Part shown: positions 49,505 through 57,548 of the stretch, one piece after another
Numbering within the stretch: position 1 is the stretch's first letter
Layout of the letters: the number at the start of each line of letters is the position of its first letter
Origin: Spirochaeta sp. UBA5339
Lineage (GTDB): Bacteria; Spirochaetota; Spirochaetia; DSM-2461
NCBI GenBank assembly: GCA_002408085.1
Contig: DHQL01000009.1
Coordinates: forward strand, 248,001 to 312,000
Length of the DNA: 64,000 nucleotides
Direction: 5' to 3'
Program-made: the position numbers and the translations under genes
Notes under the pieces: generated by a model
Told to the model about the DNA's origin: nothing
Database searches by the model: none
Seen by the model: the letters and a program-made list of their open reading frames with translations, nothing else

Positions 49505-51217
49505 ATGCCAAACTGGGACTATACCCTTTTTGATGCCGTACAGCTGATGATCCCCGTACTCTGCAGCTTTTTAAGTATAGCCGTGGTGATTATCTATCTC
49601 TTTCTCTACAAGAACCTCAGGATGAAGATCTATCTGGGGGGCTTTCTGATGAGCCTTGGGGCTCTGTTCTATGTCTTTTTCGAGTCTCTGGTCATTATCT
49701 GCGGCTGGACCGGGGCTCTGGCAACGGGCAGGATCTTCCATTTTACCGGCCAGCTATCGGCCCTTTACTTCCTTTTCTCAATGCCCCTGTTTGCGCGGAG
49801 TCTTGTAAAGGAGGATAGTCTTCCCGGAAAAGTATCAAGATTTTTCTCCTTTATCGGACTGGGTGCCGCCGTCATCATCACAGCAGCAGCCCTGATAAAA
49901 CCGCCCCTGTTTATCTCCCTCACAGAGAAAGTCACCTATGGATACATTACCCCCGGAGATTTTGCCAGGGGTGCCGAGGGGGTTCTCTACTCCTTAAGAG
50001 ACAGTGTACTGGGAATTTATCTCCTGTCTCTTATCATCATATCCATCTATGCCCTCTTTCTGAACAAGGGGGATTTGAAGACCCTTCTTATTGTTGTGGG
50101 AACCATCTGGGCCGCTCTTTCGGCAGTGGACGACCTGATGTTTTTCCATTTCCGGCGGAACTTCTTTCTTACGGCCTTCAGGTTCTCCCGATTTTCAGTG
50201 GGACTCTCGGGTATGAACTTTATTATTCTTATTGCCCTGTTAAGCGACTATATCAGGACCCAGGATCGTCTTGTTGATGTTCATGAAAAGCTTCTGGTCA
50301 CCCATAACAGGCTCCTCAGTTCCGAAAAGAAGTACAGAAAGCTCGCAGAGGGTGTTGATTCTGCGGTGTTCTCCCTGAACTCCGATTTCTACATCACAAA
50401 CTACAACCAGAAGGCCAGGCAGTTTTTCAGCCTGAAGAATGAAAACCTTAAAAAGACCCTGCCCGATCTTCTGCGGCGGAGTTCTGATGCCGCTGCCGAT
50501 GGGATCAAGAGCAGCATCAATATCGGCCAGCAGATTATTCAGGAGAATCTCCTGCAGCTCAGCCGGGACAAGGGCACCGTCAGTTTTCACTCCACCCTGG
50601 ATGATCCCCATACAAAGGAACCCGAGGAGTTTGCCTTTCATATCGAGTATCATGAGAGTGAAGAGGGTGAGGCGGAGTATATCTGCCGTGCCGAAAAGAT
50701 GAAGGCAAACCGCCTGATCCGGGCCATCGAGAAGGAGAGTCTTCAGCTCAGCATCGAAAACTACATTATCGCCATAGACGATGTGACCACCCGCCTGACC
50801 ACCGCCCTGAACAAGTATATGGACCAGGGGTCCGTGCTGATGATTAAGCTGGGCCTTCAGGAGCTGATTATCAATGCCATAGAACACGGCAATCTGAATA
50901 TCTCCTTTGATGAAAAGACAAAGGCCATGGAGGAGAAGCGCTACCTCGACTTTATCAGGGAACGCCAGAAAGACCCCCGGTACAGGGACCGCACCGTCCG
51001 CATCGACTACCGCCTCAGCAGCAACCGGGTCCAGTACCGCATCTGCGACGAAGGCGAGGGATTCCACCTGGACAATACCATGAAGAAGGTCGGAGACACC
51101 GTGGACAAGGACCTCCTGGGACACGGACGGGGTATCAACATGGCCAAGATCCTCTTCGACAAAATGGAGTACAACAACAAGGGTAACCAGGTGTTGATCG
51201 TCAAAGAGTTCAGTTAA
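49505..51217 (+). CDS. Membrane sensor with PAS-like and RsbW-type ATPase domains
   Basis: The 570-residue protein has about seven N-terminal membrane helices (about 8-250), a PAS-like domain (about 275-385, EKKYRKLAEGVDSAVFSLNSDFYI) and a C-terminal HATPase (about 430-570). The ATPase has the N box ELIINAIEHGN and the G boxes RICDEGEGF and LLGHGRGINMAKILFD. No HisKA phospho-acceptor helix is seen; the ATPase resembles the serine kinase/anti-sigma RsbW type, so it may phosphorylate an STAS partner. None is present in the window. I chose ATG 49505 because GGAG lies 6 nt upstream; the frame's earlier TTG is part of that site. Confidence 0.85.
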   Translation: MPNWDYTLFDAVQLMIPVLCSFLSIAVVIIYLFLYKNLRMKIYLGGFLMSLGALFYVFFESLVIICGWTGALATGRIFHFTGQLSALYFLFSMPLFARSLVKEDSLPGKVSRFFSFIGLGAAVIITAAALIKPPLFISLTEKVTYGYITPGDFARGAEGVLYSLRDSVLGIYLLSLIIISIYALFLNKGDLKTLLIVVGTIWAALSAVDDLMFFHFRRNFFLTAFRFSRFSVGLSGMNFIILIALLSDYIRTQDRLVDVHEKLLVTHNRLLSSEKKYRKLAEGVDSAVFSLNSDFYITNYNQKARQFFSLKNENLKKTLPDLLRRSSDAAADGIKSSINIGQQIIQENLLQLSRDKGTVSFHSTLDDPHTKEPEEFAFHIEYHESEEGEAEYICRAEKMKANRLIRAIEKESLQLSIENYIIAIDDVTTRLTTALNKYMDQGSVLMIKLGLQELIINAIEHGNLNISFDEKTKAMEEKRYLDFIRERQKDPRYRDRTVRIDYRLSSNRVQYRICDEGEGFHLDNTMKKVGDTVDKDLLGHGRGINMAKILFDKMEYNNKGNQVLIVKEFS

Positions 51218-51241
51218 GGTTCACTTTGAATTTTAAACAGC

Positions 51242-51436
51242 TCAGGCAAACACATCGACCTGAACAGCCATATACCAGGGCAGGAGGGCCCGCTCCTCTC
51301 TTGCCTTGCGCTTTGCCTCGGCCCTCTCTTTTTCCTTTCTGTCCCGCAGCCAGGACTCTGTAACTTCCTTCAGCTCCTGAATCGCTCTGTCCTTGTCCAT
51401 CCACAGGAGCTGAACATCTTCGATTCCCATGTCCAT
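51242..51436 (-). CDS. Small charged protein, hypothetical
   Basis: The 64-residue open frame starts at ATG 51436 with GGAG 9 nt upstream. The middle is a Lys/Arg/Glu-rich helix (RDRKEKERAEAKRKAREERA) between two less charged ends (IEDVQLLWMDKDRAIQELKEV and WYMAVQVDVFA). No family is recognised. It is convergent with the sensor gene, 24 bp away. A frame on the same strand at 51210-51404 overlaps it but is arginine/glycine-biased and has no ribosome site. Confidence 0.5.
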   Translation of the reverse strand: MDMGIEDVQLLWMDKDRAIQELKEVTESWLRDRKEKERAEAKRKAREERALLPWYMAVQVDVFA

Positions 51437-51529
51437 AACGGACGTCTCCGATTATCAGTCTAGCAGTGAATCTTGTGGGCCAAATGATGAATTGATGTCA
51501 ATTATATGAATGTTTCGGTTCTTAGGGGC

Positions 51530-51645
51530 ATCACCGTCCCGCCGTCTGCGACGGAGGGCCGGGGACGGGCTTTGCGGGGGTGTCTGTCCTGCTGTTCCGG
51601 AGGGTCATCAGGACCCCTTCGGGCCCCTCCAATCCCTATGCCGTT
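51530..51645. repeat. GC-rich structured non-coding region, related to the 57.3-kb repeat
   Basis: The 214-bp gap between the small charged protein and dgt holds this GC-rich block with hairpins CCGTC-TGC-GACGG (51542-51554) and GGGTC..GACCC (about 51602-51616). The segment near 51567-51589 (GGGCTTTGCGGGGGT then GTCC) is similar to 57328-57348 (GGGCTCTGCGAGGGT then GTCC). It looks like a member of a dispersed intergenic repeat family. Confidence 0.45.
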
Positions 51646-51650
51646 TTGGC

Positions 51651-52838
51651 TTATTCCCGGCCGATCTTAAACCCGAAGTCCCTGGGAATCACCCGGCGCC
51701 GGAAGTCCTCGTTAAAGTAGCGGTCCGTCATGCAGGCAATGTAGTCCACCGCAATCCGTTCAGGAGGTGTGCTCTCCAGGTAGGCGGGACGCATTTTACG
51801 GCTTGCCCAGCGGAAAATATAGCTATCCCCGTCCCGGCTGACAAGCTCCTTCAGGTAGGCGTTGTAGAGATAGCGGAACATCTTCTCAATCTTCGGGTCC
51901 TCGGACTTCTTCTCAGGATTGTGATAGATATTGGTATAGTTGAACTCCAGAAGCTCCTTCAGGGCCTTCCGGTAGGGATCTGAAAAACTGAGTCCTTTTT
52001 TGCCAAAGCTCTGCTCGATCAGGTCATAGGAGAGACTCCGGATAATATGGTCATTCCGGTCCCCCAAAAGCTCCCGGATCTGACCGGGAATCTCCTCCCG
52101 TTTCAGCATGCCAATGGTAATGGCATCCTCAATGTCACGTCCAATATAGGCAATTACATCGGCAATGCGGACAACGCATCCTTCCAGTGTCATGGGCTTG
52201 ATTCCCCTGCCGGCGCTGCCGTCTGCGGCGCAGCTCTCATACTCCTCCAGAAACTGCTCCGCCGTCTTGGCCGGGGAGGGCAGATAGACATCCTCCAGCA
52301 TCTCCCCGTTGTGGCAGAGAATGCCGTCAAGGACCTGCACCGTCAGGTTAAGACCCCGGCCGTTGTTCTCCAGTTCCCGCAGGGTTCTGACGCTCTGCAC
52401 GTTGTGGCTGAAGCTTCCGATATTCTCATCCTGACAGATCCTGTTCAGAAAGCGTTCACCGTCATGGCCGTAGGGTACATGGCCCAGATCGTGGCCCAGG
52501 GCGATGGCTTCGATAAGGTCCTCGTTCAGCTTCAGGGCACGGCCTATCTGTCTGGCGATTTTGGAAACCAGCTGCACATGGAGGACCCTGTGAGTGATGT
52601 TGTCGTTCTGAAAGAGGTAGAACACCTGGGTCTTGTCGATGTACCGGGTGTAGGAGAGGGAGTGAATGATCCTGTCGGTGTCCCTTGTAAAGGAACTTCT
52701 GATATCCTTGCGTCCCGCTTCCCTATTCTCCGGCGCCAGGCGCTGTCCCCGGCTTGAAGGACAGGCCAGAGGACTCAAGGTCAACTCCTCCCGCTGTTTA
52801 TTCTGTGCCAGTATGGTGGAAACGAGTCTGCTGTCCAA
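51651..52838 (-). CDS. dgt: Deoxyguanosinetriphosphate triphosphohydrolase-like protein
   Basis: This HD-domain enzyme cleaves dNTPs to deoxynucleosides and triphosphate. The 395-residue protein has SFTRDTDRIIHSLSYTRYIDKTQVF, THRVLHVQLVSKIARQIG, and the HD pair in ALGHDLGHVPYGHDGE, followed by the second metal Asp in IADVIAYIGRDIEDA. All are typical of bacterial dGTPases. The start is TTG 52838 with AAGGAG 7 nt upstream. The substrate may be broader than dGTP, as in several relatives. It is divergent from the coiled-coil gene. Confidence 0.92.
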   Translation of the reverse strand: MDSRLVSTILAQNKQREELTLSPLACPSSRGQRLAPENREAGRKDIRSSFTRDTDRIIHSLSYTRYIDKTQVFYLFQNDNITHRVLHVQLVSKIARQIGRALKLNEDLIEAIALGHDLGHVPYGHDGERFLNRICQDENIGSFSHNVQSVRTLRELENNGRGLNLTVQVLDGILCHNGEMLEDVYLPSPAKTAEQFLEEYESCAADGSAGRGIKPMTLEGCVVRIADVIAYIGRDIEDAITIGMLKREEIPGQIRELLGDRNDHIIRSLSYDLIEQSFGKKGLSFSDPYRKALKELLEFNYTNIYHNPEKKSEDPKIEKMFRYLYNAYLKELVSRDGDSYIFRWASRKMRPAYLESTPPERIAVDYIACMTDRYFNEDFRRRVIPRDFGFKIGRE

Positions 52839-52971
52839 AAGGATCTCCTTGTGCTGCTTTTATGCCGAAATGAAGCCTGATTGTATCACAGTCCGGCATC
52901 TGTCTTGAAGTACCGGGAGAGATCGGACTGTATTAAAAGGCAGAACCATCCTATAATAGAAGGAGAACGGT

Positions 52972-53349
52972 ATGGGAGAACCTCTGGTGGATCAGAATCA
53001 GCTTGAACAGATAGGAAACTATGTAAAAAGCAATATGGGGCAGTGGATGCGTGAGCAGAACATCTACCCCTTTCCTCCTCCCGAGCCCCGTCTGGACCGT
53101 GAGATCCTCGAGCGCATTGTCACCGTCGAACAGCAGCTGAAGTTTCAGAACGAGAAGCTTGAGATGATGATGGGGAGTATGGATAAGCGATTTGAGACAA
53201 TGCAGGAATCAATGGATAAGCGTTTCGAGTCTGTGGACAAGCGCTTTGAAGCTGTTGATAAACGTTTTAACCGACTCTACACCTTTCTGACAGGCATCTT
53301 TCTCACCATGCTGGCCGGATTTATCCCCCTGATTATCAAATCTATGTAG
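52972..53349 (+). CDS. Coiled-coil protein with C-terminal membrane anchor
   Basis: The 125-residue protein has a coiled coil at about 45-100 with four near-repeats of MDKRFE or VDKRFE separated by seven residues, then one membrane helix at the C-terminus (LYTFLTGIFLTMLAGFIPLII). The N-terminal 40 residues are Pro-rich near PFPPPEPR. AAGGAG precedes the ATG. Proteins of this shape resemble tail-anchored DUF1640/Bdr-like proteins; Borrelia Bdr proteins have a similar repeat-plus-anchor plan, but homology is not shown. The stop codon overlaps the convergent glycosylase gene by 8 bp. Confidence 0.75.
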   Translation: MGEPLVDQNQLEQIGNYVKSNMGQWMREQNIYPFPPPEPRLDREILERIVTVEQQLKFQNEKLEMMMGSMDKRFETMQESMDKRFESVDKRFEAVDKRFNRLYTFLTGIFLTMLAGFIPLIIKSM

Positions 53350-54097
53350 TCCCTGAACCTTCCAAAGCCCCATTCAGATTCTCTTTGTACATTTCAAGAA
53401 ACTTTTCTTTCTCCTTTGACCTGTACTGCAGCACCCAGCGGGGGTGGGGCAGGGGGTTTATCTCATCGAAAAAGCCGTGCTCCCGGTTCAGTTCCTGAAG
53501 AACCTTGAAGTTCTTTCCCTGTCCCAGGGAGAAGGCGATTCGTCTGTGGGCGCCAAGATCGATCTGCCTCTTAAAGCTGGATACAAGCCAGGGCCTCAGG
53601 TGCTCCATAAGGGCGGTGGTGTCGTAGTAGTTCCGGTTTTTACCCTCACAGGTAAAACCCAGGGGGGAGAGGGCCGTCAGAAAGAAGCGGCTGAAGAAAA
53701 GATCAGGGCCCCCGCAGTATTCAACCATCTCGTAGATAAACCGGGCCGACAGCTCCCGTCCCCCTTCCAGTGTATTTGGGATGCCGCAGCTTGTTCTCAA
53801 AGCCTCGGCATCGGTAAAGTTGATGCCCGTCACACCGCAGCCCAGGCGTCCCGGATTGATGCCGATCAGAAAGATCCTTTTCCCCTTGTCTCCGTAGTAC
53901 TTGCTGTAGTAGCGCTCCATAACCCGTCTGGTCTCAGGATTGTCATAGGGGTAGAGGAGCTCTGTATTGTCCGGAAGGGGAAGGGGGATCTCTGTATTGC
54001 TGATAAAATGGATGTAGCGGCCCGCAAAGGTGGAATCGTTCATTACAGAAGTGTAATCCGGAAATGATAAATCGGCCAGTGCCTGTAAGGAAGGCAC
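53342..54097 (-). CDS. Uracil-DNA-glycosylase superfamily protein, SMUG2/DUF4918-like
   Basis: The 251-residue protein has the glycosylase-type active-site loop FLIGINPGRLGCGVTGINFTD and the late HPR motif PLPHPRWVLQYRSKEKEKF, which in SMUG-like enzymes inserts into DNA. The length and both motifs fit the SMUG2/DUF4918 branch, which removes uracil and related lesions. The substrate is not known for this protein. The start is GTG 54097 without a clear ribosome site; ATG 54043 is an alternative but would cut a conserved-looking N-terminus. It lies next to dgt and could share a DNA-hygiene role. Confidence 0.8.
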   Translation of the reverse strand: MPSLQALADLSFPDYTSVMNDSTFAGRYIHFISNTEIPLPLPDNTELLYPYDNPETRRVMERYYSKYYGDKGKRIFLIGINPGRLGCGVTGINFTDAEALRTSCGIPNTLEGGRELSARFIYEMVEYCGGPDLFFSRFFLTALSPLGFTCEGKNRNYYDTTALMEHLRPWLVSSFKRQIDLGAHRRIAFSLGQGKNFKVLQELNREHGFFDEINPLPHPRWVLQYRSKEKEKFLEMYKENLNGALEGSGTT

Positions 54098-54131
54098 CGG
54101 CTGCTTGCTTTATGCATATTAAGGAGAAGTA

Positions 54132-55094
54132 TCAGTACTGGATTCTGACGTTGGTTGTGGCTCCCAGGGTATTGCTGGGCAGTCCGTAGACAACGCCGAA
54201 GTCGATCTTCAGGATAAAAATATTGAGACCCACACCACCAAAGAGGCGGAAGGAGCCGCCGTTGACGCTGCTCAGTACGGAAAAACCGTCTTTATCGAAG
54301 GTCATTCCGGTTGCAGCTTCCAGGGCGGCAATATCTGCATCGTCGATGGGATTTCCATTCAGTTCTGCTGAGGCAGCTGTAACACCGCCTCCCGCCTTGG
54401 ACAGGCCGTAGGAGTAGCCCGCACCGGCAGAAAGGTTCAGCAGAAGGATCTTCTTGCTTACCTGTGCCTTCAGGTCAAAGACGCTGCTGTTCCAGTTGTA
54501 GTTCATATCAGAGTCTGTCAGAGTAACTGTACCGGCATCGGTAGGGAAGTTCTGGTCGGGAACGGGATAGGATACGGTTCCGCTCAGGTAGGTGTAGCCG
54601 AATCCCACAGAAACGTCGGGAAGGATGCCCTTGTCTTCCAGAATGGCCCAGCGGACATCTCCACCGATCATTGTGTAGCCGGCCTTGAAGTCTCCTGCGG
54701 GAATCCATTCAGGATCAAGATAACCTACCTTGAAACCCACATCCAATGGGAGCTTGGGCAGTCCCAGGCGGGCATCAACGGTGTAGACCGGAAGTGGGAT
54801 ACCCAGAGCGGATATCTCTTCGGGGATGGACTCTCCCGCCGCCTCTAGAACCTCTTCAAAGGCCTCTACGGGCAGAAAAACGGCACCAAGAGTGAGTCCC
54901 ACTCCAAAGTGGGGGAAGTCGCCGCTGTAGGCATCGTTCCAGTTCAGACCCATACTCGCCGCAAGGGGAAGGGCATTGGCAGTTTCATCGGCAAAGGTCT
55001 GGAATCCAGCCTTGATTTCATCCACATCAGAAAACTGTGCGGAAACCGAAAATGTCAGAATCACAAGGAAAAGTATAATAAATAGTTTTTTCAT
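54132..55094 (-). CDS. Outer-membrane beta-barrel protein
   Basis: The 320-residue protein has a signal peptide (KKLFIILFLVILTFSVSA) and a mature part of alternating beta strands with many Gly and aromatic residues (FGVGLTLGAVFLPVEAF, VGFGYTYLSGTVSY, FGGVGLNIFILKIDFGVVYG), ending in TTNVRIQY, a likely outer-membrane insertion signal. I do not recognise the family. ATG 55094 is chosen because GGAGG lies 8 nt upstream; an upstream in-frame codon at 55109 overlaps that site. It has its own unit, divergent from the alkaline phosphatase gene. Confidence 0.82.
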   Translation of the reverse strand: MKKLFIILFLVILTFSVSAQFSDVDEIKAGFQTFADETANALPLAASMGLNWNDAYSGDFPHFGVGLTLGAVFLPVEAFEEVLEAAGESIPEEISALGIPLPVYTVDARLGLPKLPLDVGFKVGYLDPEWIPAGDFKAGYTMIGGDVRWAILEDKGILPDVSVGFGYTYLSGTVSYPVPDQNFPTDAGTVTLTDSDMNYNWNSSVFDLKAQVSKKILLLNLSAGAGYSYGLSKAGGGVTAASAELNGNPIDDADIAALEAATGMTFDKDGFSVLSSVNGGSFRLFGGVGLNIFILKIDFGVVYGLPSNTLGATTNVRIQY

Positions 55095-55319
55095 TGAATA
55101 ATCCTCCATATTCAGGAATATCTATGTAAATTATAATGTATACTTGCTTATTAATCCGGAAATAGTAATAAAAAGTTCATTACAGCCTGCATCTTCTGGA
55201 CTGCATCAGTTCATCAGGAGAAAATGTAAAATACATTCAGGTAAGGAAATAACAATAGGACCCTGATTTGGCTGTAAACTGCCGGATAATGGGGTATTAT
55301 TATAAGTAAAAGAGGTCCT

Positions 55320-56438
55320 ATGAAGAAAAAAGCCTGTCCCCGCCTGATACTCACGGTTGTATCTATTTTTGTTCTTTTCATCACTTCGTGCAGGACATCT
55401 CTGCCCGACTATTCCAATGCCGCCCTGAAAAGCCGGAACACCATTCTTATCATCGGTGACGGCATGGGACCCGAGCAGGTCAAGGCAGCCTCCCTCTATC
55501 TGGATGGGGAGGAGGGGCAGCTCAGCTTTGAGACAGACTTCCCCTACAGAACTACAATGACCACCCACTCCCTCCTTGTTCCCATCACCGATTCAGCAGC
55601 CTCGGCAACCGCCATGGCCACAGGGCAGAAGGTAAGAAACGGCCAGCTCAGCGTCTCCGCCTTTAGCGGCCGATACCTCAAGACCATACTGGAAATCGCC
55701 GCCGATGAGGGGAAAATGACCGGCCTTGTAACCACGGCTCATGTGGCTCATGCCACCCCCGCCGCCTTTGCGGTCCATGTGTATAACAGAAATCACTACG
55801 ATGAAATCGCCCGGCAGTATCTGGCAAACCCCAGGGTAGATCTCCTTTTCGGTGGAGCCAATGACAATCTGCCGGCTCAGGATGCTGCAGAGGCCGGTTA
55901 TACTGTCCTTACAGACACAGCCGCCCTGTCCGCCCTGGCCTACGGTGAGGGAGAAAAGTATCTGGGCTCCTTCGGCGACGGCCACCTGCCCTATGAGTAT
56001 GACTACGACTATGAGGGCACCGATGACCTGCCTAAGCTCTCTGAGATGGCCCTTAAGGCCCTGGAAATTCTTGAAAATGCTCCGGGCGGCTTCTTTCTGA
56101 TGATAGAGGCAGGACGGATCGACCACGCCGGCCATGCCAATGACCTGGCCAGGAATATCTATGAGACCCTGGAACTCTCTAACACGGTGGAACAGGTGCT
56201 CACCTGGGCCGCCGGCCGTGAAGATACTGTCATTATCGTTACGGCGGACCATGAAACAGGGGGCCTCAGGGTCAGGGAGAATAACGGTGCAGGCAGCCTT
56301 CCCACAGTCCGCTGGCGGACCTCAGGGCATACGGATGCCGATGTGCCCGTCTATGTCTGGGGTGACCGGGCCGGTGAGATCAGCGCCCGGATTGAGGACA
56401 ATACGGATATATTCAAGGTGCTTGTGCAGACCGAATGA
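55320..56438 (+). CDS. Alkaline phosphatase, probable lipoprotein
   Basis: The 372-residue protein has a lipoprotein-type signal ending in FITSC (Cys at about residue 23) and the PhoA-superfamily fold. Metal and active sites are in LIIGDGMGPEQV (Asp), the nucleophile segment TDSAASATAMATG (Ser after Asp), EAGRIDHAGHAND and TADHETGGL, and the last His is in WRTSGHTDADV. It releases phosphate from monoesters outside the inner membrane. AGAGG precedes the ATG. No Pho box or phoBR genes were recognised nearby. Confidence 0.92.
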   Translation: MKKKACPRLILTVVSIFVLFITSCRTSLPDYSNAALKSRNTILIIGDGMGPEQVKAASLYLDGEEGQLSFETDFPYRTTMTTHSLLVPITDSAASATAMATGQKVRNGQLSVSAFSGRYLKTILEIAADEGKMTGLVTTAHVAHATPAAFAVHVYNRNHYDEIARQYLANPRVDLLFGGANDNLPAQDAAEAGYTVLTDTAALSALAYGEGEKYLGSFGDGHLPYEYDYDYEGTDDLPKLSEMALKALEILENAPGGFFLMIEAGRIDHAGHANDLARNIYETLELSNTVEQVLTWAAGREDTVIIVTADHETGGLRVRENNGAGSLPTVRWRTSGHTDADVPVYVWGDRAGEISARIEDNTDIFKVLVQTE

Positions 56439-56459
56439 TCTGCCTCTGCTGATAATTCC

Positions 56460-56498
56460 GGGGCTCTCCCCCTTGTCAGGGGGACGAACCCTCGCAGA
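56460..56498. repeat. GC-rich repeat, copy A (upstream of the first MNT/HEPN pair)
   Basis: Positions 56460-56483 are identical to 57301-57324 over 24 bp (beginning GGGGCTCTCCC). The second half is a hairpin, CCCCCT-TGTC-AGGGGG. The following GAACCCTCGCAGA (56486-56498) occurs inverted in copy B at 57331-57343. Copies A and B bracket the first toxin-antitoxin pair. Confidence 0.75.
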
Positions 56499-56531
56499 AT
56501 CCCGCTTGTTCTGATCTGATTGCCGTTGTAA

Positions 56532-56537
56532 TATAAT
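56532..56537 (+). promoter_or_regulatory. Candidate -10 element of the first MNT/HEPN pair
   Basis: TATAAT lies 19 bp before the start codon, so the predicted leader is very short. A clear -35 box is not seen at 16-18 bp. AAGGAG at 56542-56547 is a good ribosome site 8 nt before ATG 56556. Confidence 0.4.
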
Positions 56538-56555
56538 ATGCAAGGAGATTAGATC

Positions 56556-56849
56556 ATGAGACTAACCCCCGAAGACCGGGAGACAATTGTATCAACAATC
56601 AGGGAGTCAATTTCCGATGCCTCCCTCTTCCTCTTCGGCAGCCGCTGCGATGATAAACTAAAAGGTGGTGATATCGATCTTTTTCTTACCACAAGCAGGC
56701 ACCTGGATCTCTCGGACAAAATTTCCCTCCTGACAAAGCTGGAACGGGCCGGAATACAACGAAAAGTAGACCTGATAATTCAGAGCCCCGGCCATCCTCA
56801 GGATAAGATCAGAAAAGAAGTAGAAGAGAAAGGAATCTGCCTGTGCTGA
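56556..56849 (+). CDS. MNT-type nucleotidyltransferase antitoxin (pair 1)
   Basis: The 97-residue protein is a minimal nucleotidyltransferase with the catalytic pattern LFGSRCDDKLKGGDIDLF (Gly-Ser, then Asp-x-Asp) and a third acidic residue in KVDLII. In MntA/HepT systems this protein neutralises the HEPN toxin by adding AMP to a Tyr of its active-site motif. The stop codon overlaps the start of the HEPN gene, the usual order for such pairs. The nucleotidyltransferase of pair 2 differs in sequence, so the two pairs are not recent copies. Confidence 0.85.
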   Translation: MRLTPEDRETIVSTIRESISDASLFLFGSRCDDKLKGGDIDLFLTTSRHLDLSDKISLLTKLERAGIQRKVDLIIQSPGHPQDKIRKEVEEKGICLC

Positions 56850-57286
56850 CTGATGACGTACTAGCCAAAACATACCTTCACCTGCAACGTGCAGAATCCT
56901 CTCTGGAGGAAATCCTCCAATGGGGTGATTTTGATATTCAAATTTTTTGTGATACCGAAAAAGTCAGAACCATTGATGCTTTTATTTACAGATTTATTAA
57001 ACTCCAGGATATTGCCGGGCAGAAACTCTTTAAGGTTTATCTGGATGAAATCGGTGATTACCGAGATGATATGTCTCTTCTGGATGTTCTTGATAAGCTC
57101 GAAAAACTGGGAATTGTCCGGAATGTTGAAGACTGGATGGGTTATAGAAAGCTCCGTAAAGAGCTGACCCATGAGTACCCCGATAATGAAGCAGAGATTG
57201 TAGAGGGAATAAAACTGGCTCTGAGGGCGTTTAAAGAGATTAAAGGCATTATAAATAATCTGGAAAACCACAGAAACAGGAAATAG
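56843..57286 (+). CDS. HEPN-domain toxin, HepT-like (pair 1)
   Basis: The 147-residue all-helical protein has the HEPN ribonuclease motif R-x4-H-x-Y in RKELTHEY (about residues 108-115); in HepT toxins Arg and His cut RNA and the Tyr is the target of AMP addition. The start is GTG 56843, overlapping the antitoxin stop by 7 nt. The gene is A/T-rich: 15 of 60 bases are G or C at 56941-57000, well below the surrounding chromosome, which suggests transfer. It ends 14 bp before repeat copy B. Confidence 0.85.
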   Translation: MLTDDVLAKTYLHLQRAESSLEEILQWGDFDIQIFCDTEKVRTIDAFIYRFIKLQDIAGQKLFKVYLDEIGDYRDDMSLLDVLDKLEKLGIVRNVEDWMGYRKLRKELTHEYPDNEAEIVEGIKLALRAFKEIKGIINNLENHRNRK

Positions 57287-57300
57287 CATTGGTTATCATT

Positions 57301-57362
57301 GGGGCTCTCCCCCTTGTCAGGGGGCCGGGCTCTGCGAGGGTTCCGTCCGGCAGAAGCCGGAC
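57301..57362. repeat. GC-rich repeat, copy B (downstream of the first MNT/HEPN pair)
   Basis: The first 24 bp equal copy A. The 13-bp TCTGCGAGGGTTC (57331-57343) is the reverse complement of the block following copy A. A further perfect hairpin follows, GTCCGGC-AGAA-GCCGGAC (57345-57362). The element is a hairpin-rich intergenic repeat with possible further members near 51567. Confidence 0.75.
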
Positions 57363-57432
57363 CGCTGCCGCGCCTCTTCGATCCCTGAGCCCTCCGGAGG
57401 AGAGACAGTATTCCTCTTTTGAATCATAGAAT

Positions 57433-57450
57433 TATACCCAATCGGGTATA
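57433..57450. promoter_or_regulatory. HipB-type operator upstream of the second MNT/HEPN pair
   Basis: TATACC-N6-GGTATA (inner bases CAATCG) is an inverted repeat with arms TATACCC/GGGTATA. It matches the hipB operator at 58349-58366 at all 12 fixed positions. E. coli HipB binds TATCC-N8-GGATA, which has the same 18-bp length. Because GTTTTTC follows, a weak terminator is an alternative reading. Confidence 0.6.
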
Positions 57451-57488
57451 GTTTTTCTTGTTGAGTATTTTCTCGTACCCTGAAAATA

Positions 57489-57517
57489 TTGCCGGCTCAT
57501 CTTCAAAGTGATACTAT
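57489..57517 (+). promoter_or_regulatory. Promoter of the second MNT/HEPN pair
   Basis: TTGCCG (57489-57494), an exact 17-bp spacer and TACTAT (57512-57517) lie 31 bp before the start codon. A weaker upstream candidate begins with TTGAGT at 57461, directly next to the operator. Confidence 0.5.
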
Positions 57518-57548
57518 AAATCAGCCATAAAACCTTAAAGGGGAGACA

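Noticed and set aside
51210..51404. Alternative small frame overlapping 51242-51436
   Set aside because: No ribosome site and Gly/Arg-rich composition typical of a shadow frame; the other frame has GGAG and a helical pattern.
57433..57460. TATACCC/GGGTATA plus T-run as a simple terminator
   Set aside because: The stem is weak and A/T-rich, and it matches the hipB operator at all fixed positions; operator preferred, terminator not excluded.
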